Below the pieces are notes generated by a model. That model did not search any database, had not been told where the DNA came from, and worked only from the letters and a program-made list of their open reading frames with translations. Below are positions 1 to 8,219 of a stretch of 64,000 nucleotides of DNA, piece after piece. The translations under genes were made by a program, and so were the position numbers. Each line of letters starts with the position of its first letter. Position 1 is the first letter of the stretch. Location of the stretch: assembly GCF_004011505.1 (NCBI RefSeq), contig NZ_SAUN01000001.1, positions 310,001-374,000 of the forward strand, written 5' to 3'. The stretch is from Nonomuraea polychroma. GTDB lineage: Bacteria; Actinomycetota; Actinomycetes; Streptosporangiales; Streptosporangiaceae.

Positions 1-307
1 GCATCATCGCGCAGTAGGCGGCGTGCTTCTCCATCGACTGGAACGTGAACGGGCTGTTGAGCAGATAGACGTCGTCCATCATGGAGATCTTCTTGAGCCA
101 CTCGCGCGGGTGGTAGTACCAGTACGCCAGCCGGTCGATCACCAGCGAGTGCCGCGGCCGGGCCCGCAGATCGAACGGCTCGATCGTGACACGTTCCACG
201 TCGAACTCGCCCATGCCCTTGATCGGCCCGAGCCGTCGCAACACGGTCTCGAACGCCGACGGCCAGTCCTCCTCGGTCCCCAGCAGCAGCCCGATCCGAT
301 GTCGCAC
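1..307 (-). CDS. ATP-grasp/RimK-like protein, N-terminal part
   Basis: The gene runs off the left edge; only about 102 N-terminal residues are present. It starts at GTG 307-305, with a good GGAGG ribosome site just upstream (about 311-318 on the complement). The N-terminus reads VRHRIGLLLGTEEDWPSAFE and the visible part ends in a KHAAYCAMM stretch. This resembles the pre-ATP-grasp region of actinobacterial RimK/glutathione-synthetase-like proteins, but no catalytic part is visible, so the substrate is unknown. It lies 26 bp downstream of the DUF2252 gene on the same strand and is probably co-transcribed with it. Family assignment is from memory of similar N-termini. Confidence 0.6.
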   Translation of the reverse strand, partial: MRHRIGLLLGTEEDWPSAFETVLRRLGPIKGMGEFDVERVTIEPFDLRARPRHSLVIDRLAYWYYHPREWLKKISMMDDVYLLNSPFTFQSMEKHAAYCAMM

Positions 308-333
308 GGGGTTCCTCCGCTCCCGCCCGCGGG

Positions 334-1629
334 TCAGACGCCAGGAAGGCGGCCGTTGCGGAACAGATCGACGAACCGTTGATGGTCTTCCCGGGCCTGT
401 GCCCCATAGCGGTGGGCAAAATCCACCAGAACCCCGATAAATCCAGGCTTGTCGCCGTCGATCACTCCCACGATCGCCTCCTCCGTGGAGAAGTCGACGA
501 GGTCGTGGCTGGACTCGTCGTCGGCCACCGAGTGCATGCGCGCCACCGCCCGCCCGAGGTCCCGCATGATCGAGCGCAGCTCTCCCGGCTCGTTCACGTC
601 GTCCCAGTCCAGGTCGGCGGAGTACGGCGACACCTCCGCCACGAGCTGCCCGACCCCGCCGAGCGTCGTGTACCCCAGCCAGGGATCGGCGTACGCCTGC
701 AGCGCCCGCTGCGACTCCGCCGTGCGATGCCCCTGGTGCATGAAGTAGGAGACCACCTTCTCGTCGGTCACGTGCCGCGCCACGGCCGGCACCGCCGCCT
801 GCTTCATGTAGAGGATGACGTCGTTCTCCAGCGCCTGCGAGCGCCCTTCGAGCAGCAGGTTGTACGACGGCAGCCCCGCCGACCCGATGCCCACGCCCTT
901 GCGCAGGGCCACGTCCTTGATCACGTGCTCGACCGGGTTCGCCTGCGTGGGCAGCGTGGCCAGGTAGTCCTCGAACGCGGCCAGCACGGCCTGTCTGGTC
1001 GCCGCGTCCACCGCCACCCGCCCCTCCATGAGCGCGAAGCGCCGGTCGTAGTCGTCGATCACGGTCTCCACGTCCAGCAGCGCCACCCGCGTGCTGAGCC
1101 GCGCCGTCTGCAGCACCCGGTGCAGCACGCCCGTGGTGGTGTCGAGGGTGAGCGCGCCGATCGCGTCGTCCCCACCGGCCGCGATGGCGTCCAGCTCCGC
1201 GAGGTACGCCCCGGCGAAGTCGGTCACCAGCGTGCCGATGGTGTCGTCGGACAACGCCTTGGCGTACCCGAGCAGCGCCACGCTGGCGGCGAAGCGTTTG
1301 AGGTCCCAGATGTACGGGCCCACGTACGCCTCGTCGAAGTCGTTGACGTTGAAGACGAGCACGCCGGAGGCGTTCATGTACGTGCCGAAGTTCTCGGCAT
1401 GCAGGTCGCCGTGGATCCAGACGCGGCTGGTGAGGGCGTCGAGGTAGGCGTCGTCGGCGTACGTGCCGGTCATGTCGGCGTAGAAGAGGCACGCGCTGCC
1501 TCGATAGAAGGCGAAGGGAGAGGCCGCCATTTTCCGAAATTTCCGCGTAAAAGCCGCGGGGTCTTGCTTGATCGACTCGCCGAACTCCGTCATGAGGACA
1601 TCGAGCAGGAAGGAGGAGCGTGTGCCCAT
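334..1629 (-). CDS. DUF2252 family protein (kinase-like fold)
   Basis: 431 residues, the usual size for DUF2252. HGDLHAEN at about residues 73-80 and NDFDE at about 96-100 mirror the catalytic and metal-binding loops of aminoglycoside-phosphotransferase-like kinases, which this family resembles. The substrate is not known. The ATG at 1629 is the first start; its ribosome site is weak. The downstream ATP-grasp gene follows after 26 bp, so both may act on one small-molecule or peptide substrate. That is inference from proximity only. Confidence 0.85.
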   Translation of the reverse strand: MGTRSSFLLDVLMTEFGESIKQDPAAFTRKFRKMAASPFAFYRGSACLFYADMTGTYADDAYLDALTSRVWIHGDLHAENFGTYMNASGVLVFNVNDFDEAYVGPYIWDLKRFAASVALLGYAKALSDDTIGTLVTDFAGAYLAELDAIAAGGDDAIGALTLDTTTGVLHRVLQTARLSTRVALLDVETVIDDYDRRFALMEGRVAVDAATRQAVLAAFEDYLATLPTQANPVEHVIKDVALRKGVGIGSAGLPSYNLLLEGRSQALENDVILYMKQAAVPAVARHVTDEKVVSYFMHQGHRTAESQRALQAYADPWLGYTTLGGVGQLVAEVSPYSADLDWDDVNEPGELRSIMRDLGRAVARMHSVADDESSHDLVDFSTEEAIVGVIDGDKPGFIGVLVDFAHRYGAQAREDHQRFVDLFRNGRLPGV

Positions 1630-1692
1630 GTTCCGGACGTTAGATCCGAAACCTCCTGCCGCCTACCCTGATCTTTTGCTGACAGCGACCGG

Positions 1693-2688
1693 TCAGGACC
1701 GGGGCAGCGCCTTCAGCCCCGTCCCCGCCAGCACCCCGATCAGCACGATGAGCAGCACGCACTGCTCGAGCATCGTCAGCCACGGGATGGCGTTCGGCGC
1801 GTTCCCGTAGTTGTCGATCATCATGGGCAGGCGCACCAGCAGCAGGAGCGAGGCGGCGGCGGACAGCGCGAGCGCCCAGGCCGGTGAGCGCCCGCGGACC
1901 AGCACGAACAGCGATTCCGCGGCCAGCGCCAGGACCGACATCCCGATGAGATCCAGCCACAGGTAGAGCCAATCGTGCTCGTGCAGGCGCAGTGAAAGCA
2001 TCACCTGCACCCCGCCCATGGTCACCAGTCCGGCGATGATCGGCGACAGTGCGAGTCCCCATGACCGGCGGCGCGGTGCGACGTCGCGGTGAAAGCCCAG
2101 CATCAACGCGGCGACCGGGAAGAGCACGAACACCGCACTGGCCACCTGTCCGCCAGGATTCGGTCCCGCCGCCAAGGGCCCCGCTCCGGTCGCGGCGTAG
2201 CCCAGTGCGGGCATGGCGCCGATCAGAGCGGTGACTTTCGCCAGGCGCGGGTGGCCTCGCGTGATCGCGACGAAGGCGATGGCCGAGCACAGGGTCGCCA
2301 CGGACTCGGCAATGGACAGCAACCGCTCGATCGATCCCGGCGCGCCGGCGAAGTTCGGATCGGCCTCGAAGGTGAGCGCTCGGTAGAGGTCCGCGGCCAC
2401 GAAGACCGCGTACACCGTCTGGTAGGCCAGCCCGAGCAGCGCGACGAGACGGACGGCCTCGCCCCAGGCGTAGGCACGAGGGGCGGCCAGGGTGCCGCCG
2501 ATGCGCACTCGCAGGGCCAGCCCGAGCACGCTCGCGATCTCGCCCCAGCCGGGGCGCGGGTTCACCTCGTCGGGCACGTCGCCGGCGGCCTCCATGAAGG
2601 CCGCCACCATCTCTTCCTCGCGCTCGGCGCGGTAGGAGGCGGGAAGGAGGCGCAGGACGCCGCGGTAACGCCGTTCGAGCAGGCTCAT
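1693..2688 (-). CDS. Multi-pass membrane protein paired with PadR regulator
   Basis: 331 residues. A short soluble N-terminus (MSLLERRYRGVLRLLPASYR) is followed by about seven hydrophobic segments. The start codon overlaps the stop of the padR-like gene by 4 bp, so the two are translationally coupled. Membrane proteins with this N-terminal segment commonly sit directly after PadR regulators in actinomycetes. The function is unknown, possibly sensing or transport of a membrane-active compound. No catalytic motif is seen. Confidence 0.8.
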   Translation of the reverse strand: MSLLERRYRGVLRLLPASYRAEREEEMVAAFMEAAGDVPDEVNPRPGWGEIASVLGLALRVRIGGTLAAPRAYAWGEAVRLVALLGLAYQTVYAVFVAADLYRALTFEADPNFAGAPGSIERLLSIAESVATLCSAIAFVAITRGHPRLAKVTALIGAMPALGYAATGAGPLAAGPNPGGQVASAVFVLFPVAALMLGFHRDVAPRRRSWGLALSPIIAGLVTMGGVQVMLSLRLHEHDWLYLWLDLIGMSVLALAAESLFVLVRGRSPAWALALSAAASLLLLVRLPMMIDNYGNAPNAIPWLTMLEQCVLLIVLIGVLAGTGLKALPRS

Positions 2689-3077
2689 GCGGCACCTCCG
2701 GCGAGCATGCCCCGGCCGGCGCCTCCGCTGAACAGGGCGCCACCAGTGGCCGGGGTTCCTCGGGCGGCTCTGGCGCGCAGGCGGGTGGTGGCGGTGCTGG
2801 CGTTGGCGGCCATTCTGACGGCCTCCTCCTGCAGCGCGCGGGCGCCGTCGTCGGTCAGCCGGTAGTAGCGGCGCAGCCGCCCCTGCTGCACTTCCTCGCG
2901 GTCGGGCGCGACCAGACCCTCGGCTGCGAGCCGGTCGAGCACCCCGTACAGCGTCCCGATCTTGAGCTGCACCCGGCCCTCGGAGAGCCGGTCCACCTCC
3001 TGGACGATCCCGTAGCCGTGACGTGGCTCGTCCACCAGCGCCGTCAGCGCCAGGAACATGGGTTCCGTGATATGCAC
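2685..3077 (-). CDS. PadR family transcriptional regulator
   Basis: 130 residues with a winged-helix domain (EPMFLALTALVDEPRHGYGI, then a KIGTLYGVLDRLAAEGLV recognition helix region) typical of PadR. The C-terminal tail is short and Ala/Gly-rich. It lies in a two-gene operon with the membrane protein and very likely represses that operon through the ATATCCTG half-sites just upstream (3087-3111). Its ligand cannot be told from sequence. Confidence 0.9.
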   Translation of the reverse strand: MHITEPMFLALTALVDEPRHGYGIVQEVDRLSEGRVQLKIGTLYGVLDRLAAEGLVAPDREEVQQGRLRRYYRLTDDGARALQEEAVRMAANASTATTRLRARAARGTPATGGALFSGGAGRGMLAGGAA

Positions 3078-3086
3078 ACCTTCACT

Positions 3087-3111
3087 ATATCCTGTTGCTC
3101 AGGATATCCTG
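3087..3111. promoter_or_regulatory. Candidate PadR operator, three ATATCCTG half-sites
   Basis: ATATCCTG at 3087-3094 and CAGGATAT at 3100-3107 form an 8-5-8 inverted repeat. A third half-site, ATATCCTG at 3104-3111, overlaps it and makes the palindrome AGGATATCCT at 3101-3110. The cluster starts 10 bp upstream of the padR start and abuts the SDR stop codon, which fits autoregulation. Confidence 0.7.
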
Positions 3112-3885
3112 TCAAGGGTGCTGGGAGGAGACCGAGACCACCTCGCCCGTCATGTACGAGGAGTAGTCGCTGGCCAGAAAGACGATCACGTTCGCCACCT
3201 CCCACGGCTCCGCCGACCGCCCGAACGCCTCCTTGGCCGCCAGCTCCGCCAGCAGATCCTCGCTCGTCACCTTCGCCAGGAACGGATGCACGGCCAGCGA
3301 CGGCGCCACCGCGTTGACCCGCACGCCGTGCTCGGCCGCCTCCAGTGCCACGCACCTGGTCAGCGCCATCACCCCGGCCTTGGCGGCGGCGTAGTGCGCC
3401 TGCCCGCGCTGCGCCCGCCACCCGATCACCGAGGCGTTGTTCACGATGACGCCGGAGCCCTGGGCGATCATCTGGCGCAGCGCGGCCCGGGTGCAGCGCA
3501 TGGTGCCGTTCAGGGTGACGTCGATGACCGCGTGCCACTGGTCGTCGGACATCTCGGCCAACGGCGCCGTACCGCCGAGTCCGGCGTTGTTGACCACCAC
3601 GTCGAGCCGGCCGTGCGCCTCGACCACCGCGTCGAAGAGCGCCAGCACCTGCGCCTCCGACGTCACGTCGCACGGGACGGCGAGCGGCTTGACGCCGGTG
3701 AGCTCGGTCAGTGCCTCGGCGGCGGCGGCCAGGCGGCGCTCGTGCCTGTCCGAGACCACGATCGTGGCGCCTTCCTCGGCGCACCGGCGGGCGGTCGCGT
3801 AGCCGATGCCGGCGCCGGCGGCCGCCGTCACCAGCGTCACCTTGCCGTCGAGCAGGCCGTGCGCCTTCGGGTACGCCGGTGTCAT
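3112..3885 (-). CDS. SDR family NAD(P)-dependent oxidoreductase
   Basis: 257 residues from ATG 3885, chosen because GGGAGAG lies just upstream; ATG 3897, which overlaps the preceding stop as TGATG, is the alternative. Classical SDR features are a cofactor loop TAAAGAGIG near residues 20-28, NNAGLGG, a Ser in NNASVIG and a catalytic YAAAK. It is the last gene of the operon flavin reductase > acyl-CoA dehydrogenase > SDR, which suggests oxidation of a hydroxyacyl-CoA or cyclic alcohol intermediate. The enzymes look like those used for steroid-ring or branched acyl-CoA breakdown. The substrate is inferred, not shown. Confidence 0.9.
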   Translation of the reverse strand: MTPAYPKAHGLLDGKVTLVTAAAGAGIGYATARRCAEEGATIVVSDRHERRLAAAAEALTELTGVKPLAVPCDVTSEAQVLALFDAVVEAHGRLDVVVNNAGLGGTAPLAEMSDDQWHAVIDVTLNGTMRCTRAALRQMIAQGSGVIVNNASVIGWRAQRGQAHYAAAKAGVMALTRCVALEAAEHGVRVNAVAPSLAVHPFLAKVTSEDLLAELAAKEAFGRSAEPWEVANVIVFLASDYSSYMTGEVVSVSSQHP

Positions 3886-3896
3886 CGCCTCTCCCA

Positions 3897-5039
3897 TCAC
3901 CGTGGCAGTCCCAGGGTGCGCTCGGCGATGATGTTCCGCTGGATCTCGCTGGAACCGGCATAGATCGTGTCGGCCCGGCTGAACAGGTAGAGCCGCTGCA
4001 GGTCGTTCAGCTCGCCCACCAGCCCGCTCTTGCCCTGGACGGCCTGCGCCAGCTCGCCGAGCCGGCGATGCCACTCCGACCAGTAGAGCTTGGCGATCGA
4101 CACCTCCGGCCCCGGATCGGGGCGTACCATCCTGAGCGCGTTGAGCCGCATGATCTCCAGCTCCAGCCACGACTGCACGAGGCGGTCGCGCAGCACCGGA
4201 TCATCGGCGGCACCGGTCGTTTTGGCCGTCTCGATCACCTTGGCCAGCTCGCGCCGGAAGCCGATCTGCTGCCCGAGCGTGGAGGCGCCACGCTCGTAGC
4301 CGAGCGTGGCCATCGCGACCCGCCAGCCGTCGCCGGGCGCCCCCAGCACGTTGCCCGCCGCCGTGCGAGCGCCGTCGAAGAACACCTCGTTGAACTCCGA
4401 CGTCCCGGTCAGCTGCACGATCGGCCGCACGGTGACGCCAGGCTGACGCATGGGGACCAGCAGGTACGACAGCCCGCGGTGCCGCTGCGAGCCCGGCTCG
4501 GTACGGCACAACACGAAGCACCAGTCGGCCACGTGGGCCAGCGAGGTCCACACCTTCTGGCCGGTGACCACCCACTGGCCGTCTTCCAGGCGCGCCTTGG
4601 TCTGGACGCCGGCCAGGTCGGAGCCGGCCTCGGGCTCGGAGTATCCCTGGCACCACAGTTCCTCGCCCCGCTGGATCGGCGGCAGGAACCGGGCCTTCTG
4701 CTCGTCGGTGCCGAATTCGAGGATGGTGGGGCCGATCAGCCCTTCGCCGATGTGGCCGACCCGGGCGGGGGCGTCGGCTCGGGCGTACTCCTCGTGGAAG
4801 GCGACCTGGTCCTCCAGGGAGGCAGTGCGGCCGCCGTACCGCTCCGGCCAGCCGAGGCACGTCCAGCCGTTCTTGCCGAGGTGGCGCTCCCAGGCCAGCC
4901 GCAGCTCGTGACCCTCGTGCTCACGCCCGGGCCCGCCCAAGCCGCGCGCGGCGGCGAACTCGCCGCGCAGGGCCTCCTCCAGCCAGGCCCGCGCCTCCTC
5001 GCGGAAGCCCGGCGTCTCGCCCAGCTCAGGAAGCGTCAA
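3897..5039 (-). CDS. Acyl-CoA dehydrogenase, full length (FadE type)
   Basis: 380 residues. It has FAD/acyl-CoA binding motifs (WCQGYSEPEAGSDLA near the middle, WVVTGQKVWTSLA) and a typical C-terminus, YAGSSEIQRNIIAERTLGLPR minus the last residue. It introduces an alpha,beta double bond into an acyl-CoA. Its start overlaps the 3' end of the flavin reductase gene by 14 bp, and its stop shares a base with a possible SDR start, so translation is coupled. It resembles the FadE30/FadE17 type of mycobacterial steroid-ring catabolism, but the specificity is inference. Confidence 0.92.
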   Translation of the reverse strand: MTLPELGETPGFREEARAWLEEALRGEFAAARGLGGPGREHEGHELRLAWERHLGKNGWTCLGWPERYGGRTASLEDQVAFHEEYARADAPARVGHIGEGLIGPTILEFGTDEQKARFLPPIQRGEELWCQGYSEPEAGSDLAGVQTKARLEDGQWVVTGQKVWTSLAHVADWCFVLCRTEPGSQRHRGLSYLLVPMRQPGVTVRPIVQLTGTSEFNEVFFDGARTAAGNVLGAPGDGWRVAMATLGYERGASTLGQQIGFRRELAKVIETAKTTGAADDPVLRDRLVQSWLELEIMRLNALRMVRPDPGPEVSIAKLYWSEWHRRLGELAQAVQGKSGLVGELNDLQRLYLFSRADTIYAGSSEIQRNIIAERTLGLPR

Positions 5040-5637
5040 CGAACCCCCCGTAGCCGCCGCGGAAGAACACCAGCGGGCCGCCGTCGGCGTGCGTGTCGAG
5101 CTGCAGCACCCGCGCCACCACGATCACGTGGTCGCCTGCCGGGTGCTCGGCCTCGACCGCGCAGTCCATCCAGGCCAGCGCGCCTTCGAGCACGGGGTTG
5201 CCGCCGGGGGAGCCGGTCCACTCCAGCCCCGCGAACTTGTCCCCGCCCTTGGTCGCCATCTGGGCGCACACCGATTGCTGGTCTTCGGCCAGCACGTTCA
5301 CGGTGACGACTTTCGCGCCGCGTACCCTGGGCCAGCTCGTGCTGGTGTGCGCCACGCAGAACGCCACCAGGGGCGGGTCCAGTGAGACCGAGGTGAAGGA
5401 GTTCGCGGCCAGTCCGCAGGGCCGGCCGTCTTGGGGGTCGAGCGCCGTGATCGCCACCACGCCCGTGGCGAACCTGCCGAGCACCTGCCGGAAGCGCCGG
5501 CTGTCCAGGTGGCCGTTCGCGCTCTGTGAGTTCGGGCCCGTCGGCATGGCGGCTCCGTTGCGAATCCTGCGCTGATGCGGCGTCGGAAGGCTGCGGCAAC
5601 CATCCGGCGCGATGAGCCGGGCAGCGTGTGTGCTCAT
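5026..5637 (-). CDS. Flavin reductase (FMN-binding split barrel)
   Basis: 203 residues if started at ATG 5637, preferred because AGGAGG lies 7 bp upstream; ATG 5547 is the alternative and would give about 173 residues. The fold is clear from FATGVVAITAL, GLAANSFTSVSLDPPLVAFCV and the C-terminal VFFRGGYGGF. Such proteins supply reduced flavin to a two-component monooxygenase (HsaB-type partner). The LLM oxidoreductase at 21477-22544 is a possible partner, since both promoters carry the same operator. First gene of its operon. Confidence 0.9.
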   Translation of the reverse strand: MSTHAARLIAPDGCRSLPTPHQRRIRNGAAMPTGPNSQSANGHLDSRRFRQVLGRFATGVVAITALDPQDGRPCGLAANSFTSVSLDPPLVAFCVAHTSTSWPRVRGAKVVTVNVLAEDQQSVCAQMATKGGDKFAGLEWTGSPGGNPVLEGALAWMDCAVEAEHPAGDHVIVVARVLQLDTHADGGPLVFFRGGYGGFVDAS

Positions 5638-5675
5638 GGGTCCGCCTCCTAGTCCACCGGCTGCGCTCTCATCTT

Positions 5676-5692
5676 ACCAAGCGCTTGCTTGG
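5676..5692. promoter_or_regulatory. Operator, CCAAGC-N4-GCTTGG (site A)
   Basis: ACCAAGCGCTTGCTTGG lies 39 bp upstream of the flavin reductase start. It contains the inverted repeat CCAAGC-gctt-GCTTGG (5677-5692). Together with site B it controls a 158 bp divergent promoter region. This is the shape of a TetR-type operator. The same repeat occurs at 5809, 22567 and 24209. Confidence 0.8.
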
Positions 5693-5795
5693 ACGCTAGG
5701 GGCAATCGCGGAAACGTGTCAAGTCGTATGCCGCACGGGTCGCGCGCTGGGTGGCCCCATACGTGCGTTGACATGGGGGAAATGTCCGGCATAGC

Positions 5796-6974
5796 GTGAG
5801 AGATGTGCCCAAGCGCTTGCTTGATTTTCGGGACGTGACCGCGATCGCCGGCGTCGGATACACCCCCTTCACCAAGGACTCCGGGGCCAGCACTCTGACG
5901 CTGGCCTGCCGCGCCGTGCTGGCCGCCCTGGAGGACGCCGGGCTGACGGCGGACGACGTGGACGGCCTGGCCACGCACCGCGTCGGCGACTCGGCGCCGC
6001 CCGCCTTGGTCGGACCGGCGCTGGGGCTGACGGACCTGGCCTGGCATCTGGACCAGTTCGGCGGCGGCAGCGTCTCCCACGCCGTGGTCGGCCAGGCCGC
6101 GCTGGCGGTGGCGGCCGGGATGGCCGAGACGGTCGTCTGCTACCGGGCCATCAACGCCCGCTCCGAGTTCCGCATGGGCGGCACCGGGCGGGGTGTGCCG
6201 GCGAGCCCGGAGGTGCAGTACCAGGCGCCGTACGGATATGTCGCACCGCCGCAGCAGTACGCCATGTATGCCCGCGCCCACATGCTGAAATATGGCACCA
6301 AAGCCGAGCACTTCGGGCAGTTGGCCGTCACGCAGCGCGCCAATGCCGCCAAGAACCCGCGGGCGCTCATGCGTACCCCCATCACGATGGACGACTACCT
6401 GGCCAGCCGGTGGATCGCCGAGCCCTTCCGCCTCCTGGACTGCTGCCTGGAGACCGACGGGGCCTGCGCCGTGGTCGTCACCACCGCGGAACGTGCCCGC
6501 TCGTTGCGCCGCCCGCCGGTCCTGATCTCGGCCGCGGCCTGGGGTGGCGGCACGTCGCACCTGTCGGGCCCCGCCGCCGACCCCACGGTGACCGCGGCCG
6601 CCGCGCTCGCCCCGCGCCTGTACGCCCAGGCCGGGCTCGGGCCCGCGGAGATCGACGTGGCCGAGCTCTACGACTGCTTCACGTACTCGGTGATCGTGCA
6701 ACTGGAGGACTACGGGTTCTGCGCCAAAGGAGAGGGCGGCCCGTACGTGGCCTCGGGCGCCACGGCGCTGGACGGCCCGCTGCCGGTCAACACCCACGGC
6801 GGTTTCCTGTCGGAGGGCTACGTCCACGGCGTCAACCACATTGCGGAGGCGGTGTCCCAGCTCAGGGGCGACGCGGGGGACCGCCAGGTGCCCGGCGCGG
6901 AGGTGGCGTTGTCCACGGCCCAGCCCGGCTACATCCTGCCCGCCACCTCCGCCCTGATCCTCAGGAGGTCCTGA
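5796..6974 (+). CDS. Thiolase-fold lipid-transfer protein (Ltp2-like)
   Basis: 392 residues from GTG 5796. VAL-type alternatives are GTG 5805 and GTG 5835, none with a strong ribosome site; only 5835 would place operator B outside the gene. The C-terminal half (PINTHGG-like VNTHGGFLSEGYVHGVNHIAEA, RWIAEPFRLLDCCLETDGA) matches the Ltp2/SCP-x thiolase group. In steroid side-chain breakdown these enzymes act as retro-aldolases on a hydroxyacyl-CoA together with a DUF35 protein, and such a partner follows immediately (TGATG overlap). The actual substrate is inferred. Confidence 0.88.
   Translation: MRDVPKRLLDFRDVTAIAGVGYTPFTKDSGASTLTLACRAVLAALEDAGLTADDVDGLATHRVGDSAPPALVGPALGLTDLAWHLDQFGGGSVSHAVVGQAALAVAAGMAETVVCYRAINARSEFRMGGTGRGVPASPEVQYQAPYGYVAPPQQYAMYARAHMLKYGTKAEHFGQLAVTQRANAAKNPRALMRTPITMDDYLASRWIAEPFRLLDCCLETDGACAVVVTTAERARSLRRPPVLISAAAWGGGTSHLSGPAADPTVTAAAALAPRLYAQAGLGPAEIDVAELYDCFTYSVIVQLEDYGFCAKGEGGPYVASGATALDGPLPVNTHGGFLSEGYVHGVNHIAEAVSQLRGDAGDRQVPGAEVALSTAQPGYILPATSALILRRS
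5809..5824. promoter_or_regulatory. Operator, CCAAGC-N4-GCTTGA (site B)
   Basis: CCAAGCGCTTGCTTGA differs from the inverted-repeat consensus in the last base only. It lies inside the first codons of the Ltp2-like gene if translation starts at 5796, or 11 bp before a start at 5835. This supports either a leaderless transcript or the later start. Confidence 0.75.
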
Positions 6975-7369
6975 TGCCCTACCGGCCCGAGCCCGACCGG
7001 GACTCCCGGGAGTGGTGGCAGCGGATCGCGACGCGCGAGTTCGTCGTGCAGCGGTGCGACACGTGCGGCACGACCCGTTTCCCGGCCAGGGCGTTCTGTC
7101 CGGCGTGCCGGACTGAGGCGTGGCACTGGCAGGAGGTGGAGCCCGAGGGGCGGGTCGAGAGCTGGATCGTCAACCACCAGGCGTTCATGCCGGGCGCCCG
7201 GGAGCCGTACGTGGTCGTCATGGTGCGGCTGGCGGCGGTGCCCGGCTGTCTCGTGTACGGCAACTGGGACGGCGAGCGACCCCCGGAGGCGGGTGAGCGG
7301 GTGCGGGCGTCCTACAACCGGATCGACGACACGCTGACACTGGTGAACTGGGCTCCGGCCGCCGGGTGA
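6974..7369 (+). CDS. DUF35/OB-fold protein with zinc ribbon
   Basis: 131 residues. A zinc ribbon, CDTCG then CPACR (about residues 28-46), is followed by an OB-fold (VESWIVNHQAF, EPYVVVMVRL). The start overlaps the thiolase stop as TGATG, behind AGGAGGTCC. DUF35 proteins bind acyl-CoA and form a complex with Ltp2-type thiolases, so this is very probably the obligate partner of the preceding gene. Confidence 0.9.
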   Translation: MPYRPEPDRDSREWWQRIATREFVVQRCDTCGTTRFPARAFCPACRTEAWHWQEVEPEGRVESWIVNHQAFMPGAREPYVVVMVRLAAVPGCLVYGNWDGERPPEAGERVRASYNRIDDTLTLVNWAPAAG

Positions 7370-7764
7370 CGAGGACGCCGGGAACGTGGATCCCGGCATT
7401 GGTTTCGTACCCACGAACCCCATCAGTCCCACCATGGCGAAGCTGCCCCCAGTTCGGGCTCCGAGGGTTGATGATGAGGCAGTAGACGTCAACGCGGACG
7501 GCTTGATCTTGGCGGCGGACGTGAGCGGAACGGACTCGGCGACCGGCGTGGCCGCGCGGCCACGGCTGACGATCATGCCTGCGGTCCGGACGTTCGTGCC
7601 CGCAGAGGCGCGGCCGCGCGGGCCGCCGGGCGGGCGGAAGAAAGGAAGTGATCGATCGGCCGGTCCTCAGAGGAAAGCGCGCCCTGGCGGGCGTGGGGGA
7701 CCCGCCAGGACGCGCTTCCTGCCCCGTGAGCGGCGGCGCCAGGACTCCGGCGAGGGATGGAGTC
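7370..7764. other. Intergenic stretch without a supported gene
   Basis: 395 bp. Open frames exist on both strands but run through a strong hairpin (7671-7720) and have poor composition, so no gene is called. Apart from the terminator, no repeats or promoter are evident. Confidence 0.5.
7671..7720 (+). terminator. Hairpin terminator
   Basis: AGGAAAGCGC...CCTGGCGGG (7671-7691) pairs with CCCGCCAGG...GCGCTTCCT (7701-7720) around a 9-base loop, giving a long GC-rich stem without a T-run. It can stop transcripts from the thiolase/DUF35 side. Confidence 0.65.
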
Positions 7765-8088
7765 CTAGGCCGTGTGATCGCACACGGAGTCGATGGGGGA
7801 GTGTGAAAGCTCCTGCCGCCGGTAACGTGCGGCGATGCGTTGAGCTGCACCAACCGGGTCATCAATGGGGTGCGTGACGGGGGCGCCACCCTCCTCGTTC
7901 CAGACAAAGGATCCGTCGTCGCACCACGCGGTCAGCTCAGTCGACACCGATTGCACGGACTCGCCATGCCGATTGCTCTGGCAGGTGTGGGTGAACCGCT
8001 GGCGCGGCAACACGTAACGCAGTAAACGTGTTGCTTCACCAGGGTCTTGCCAGGGCAGGTACGGCGTACCCGTGCGGACCGGCAACAC
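7765..8088 (-). CDS. Small hypothetical protein
   Basis: 107 residues from GTG 8088, with GGTGAAGG upstream. The C-terminal half is charged and folded-looking (STELTAWCDDGSFVWNEEGG, then a helical VGAAQRIAARYR). I do not recognise the family. It is divergent from the GntR gene, with about 130 bp between them, so the regulator may control it. Confidence 0.5.
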   Translation of the reverse strand: MLPVRTGTPYLPWQDPGEATRLLRYVLPRQRFTHTCQSNRHGESVQSVSTELTAWCDDGSFVWNEEGGAPVTHPIDDPVGAAQRIAARYRRQELSHSPIDSVCDHTA

Positions 8089-8219
8089 TGGCCTTCACCC
8101 CCTCACCGGCCTTTAGATGGATTTGTACCAACGAATGGATGATGGGCCGCTCAAGGGGGTTCGGTCAAGGGGTTGTGGCCTGCTAGAACCAGATCGTCTA
8201 AATTGTTGGAACAAAAGGG

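Noticed and set aside
7386-7877. 163-codon frame on the plus strand
   Set aside because: Runs through a strong terminator hairpin and has an Arg/Gly/Pro-rich low-complexity second half.
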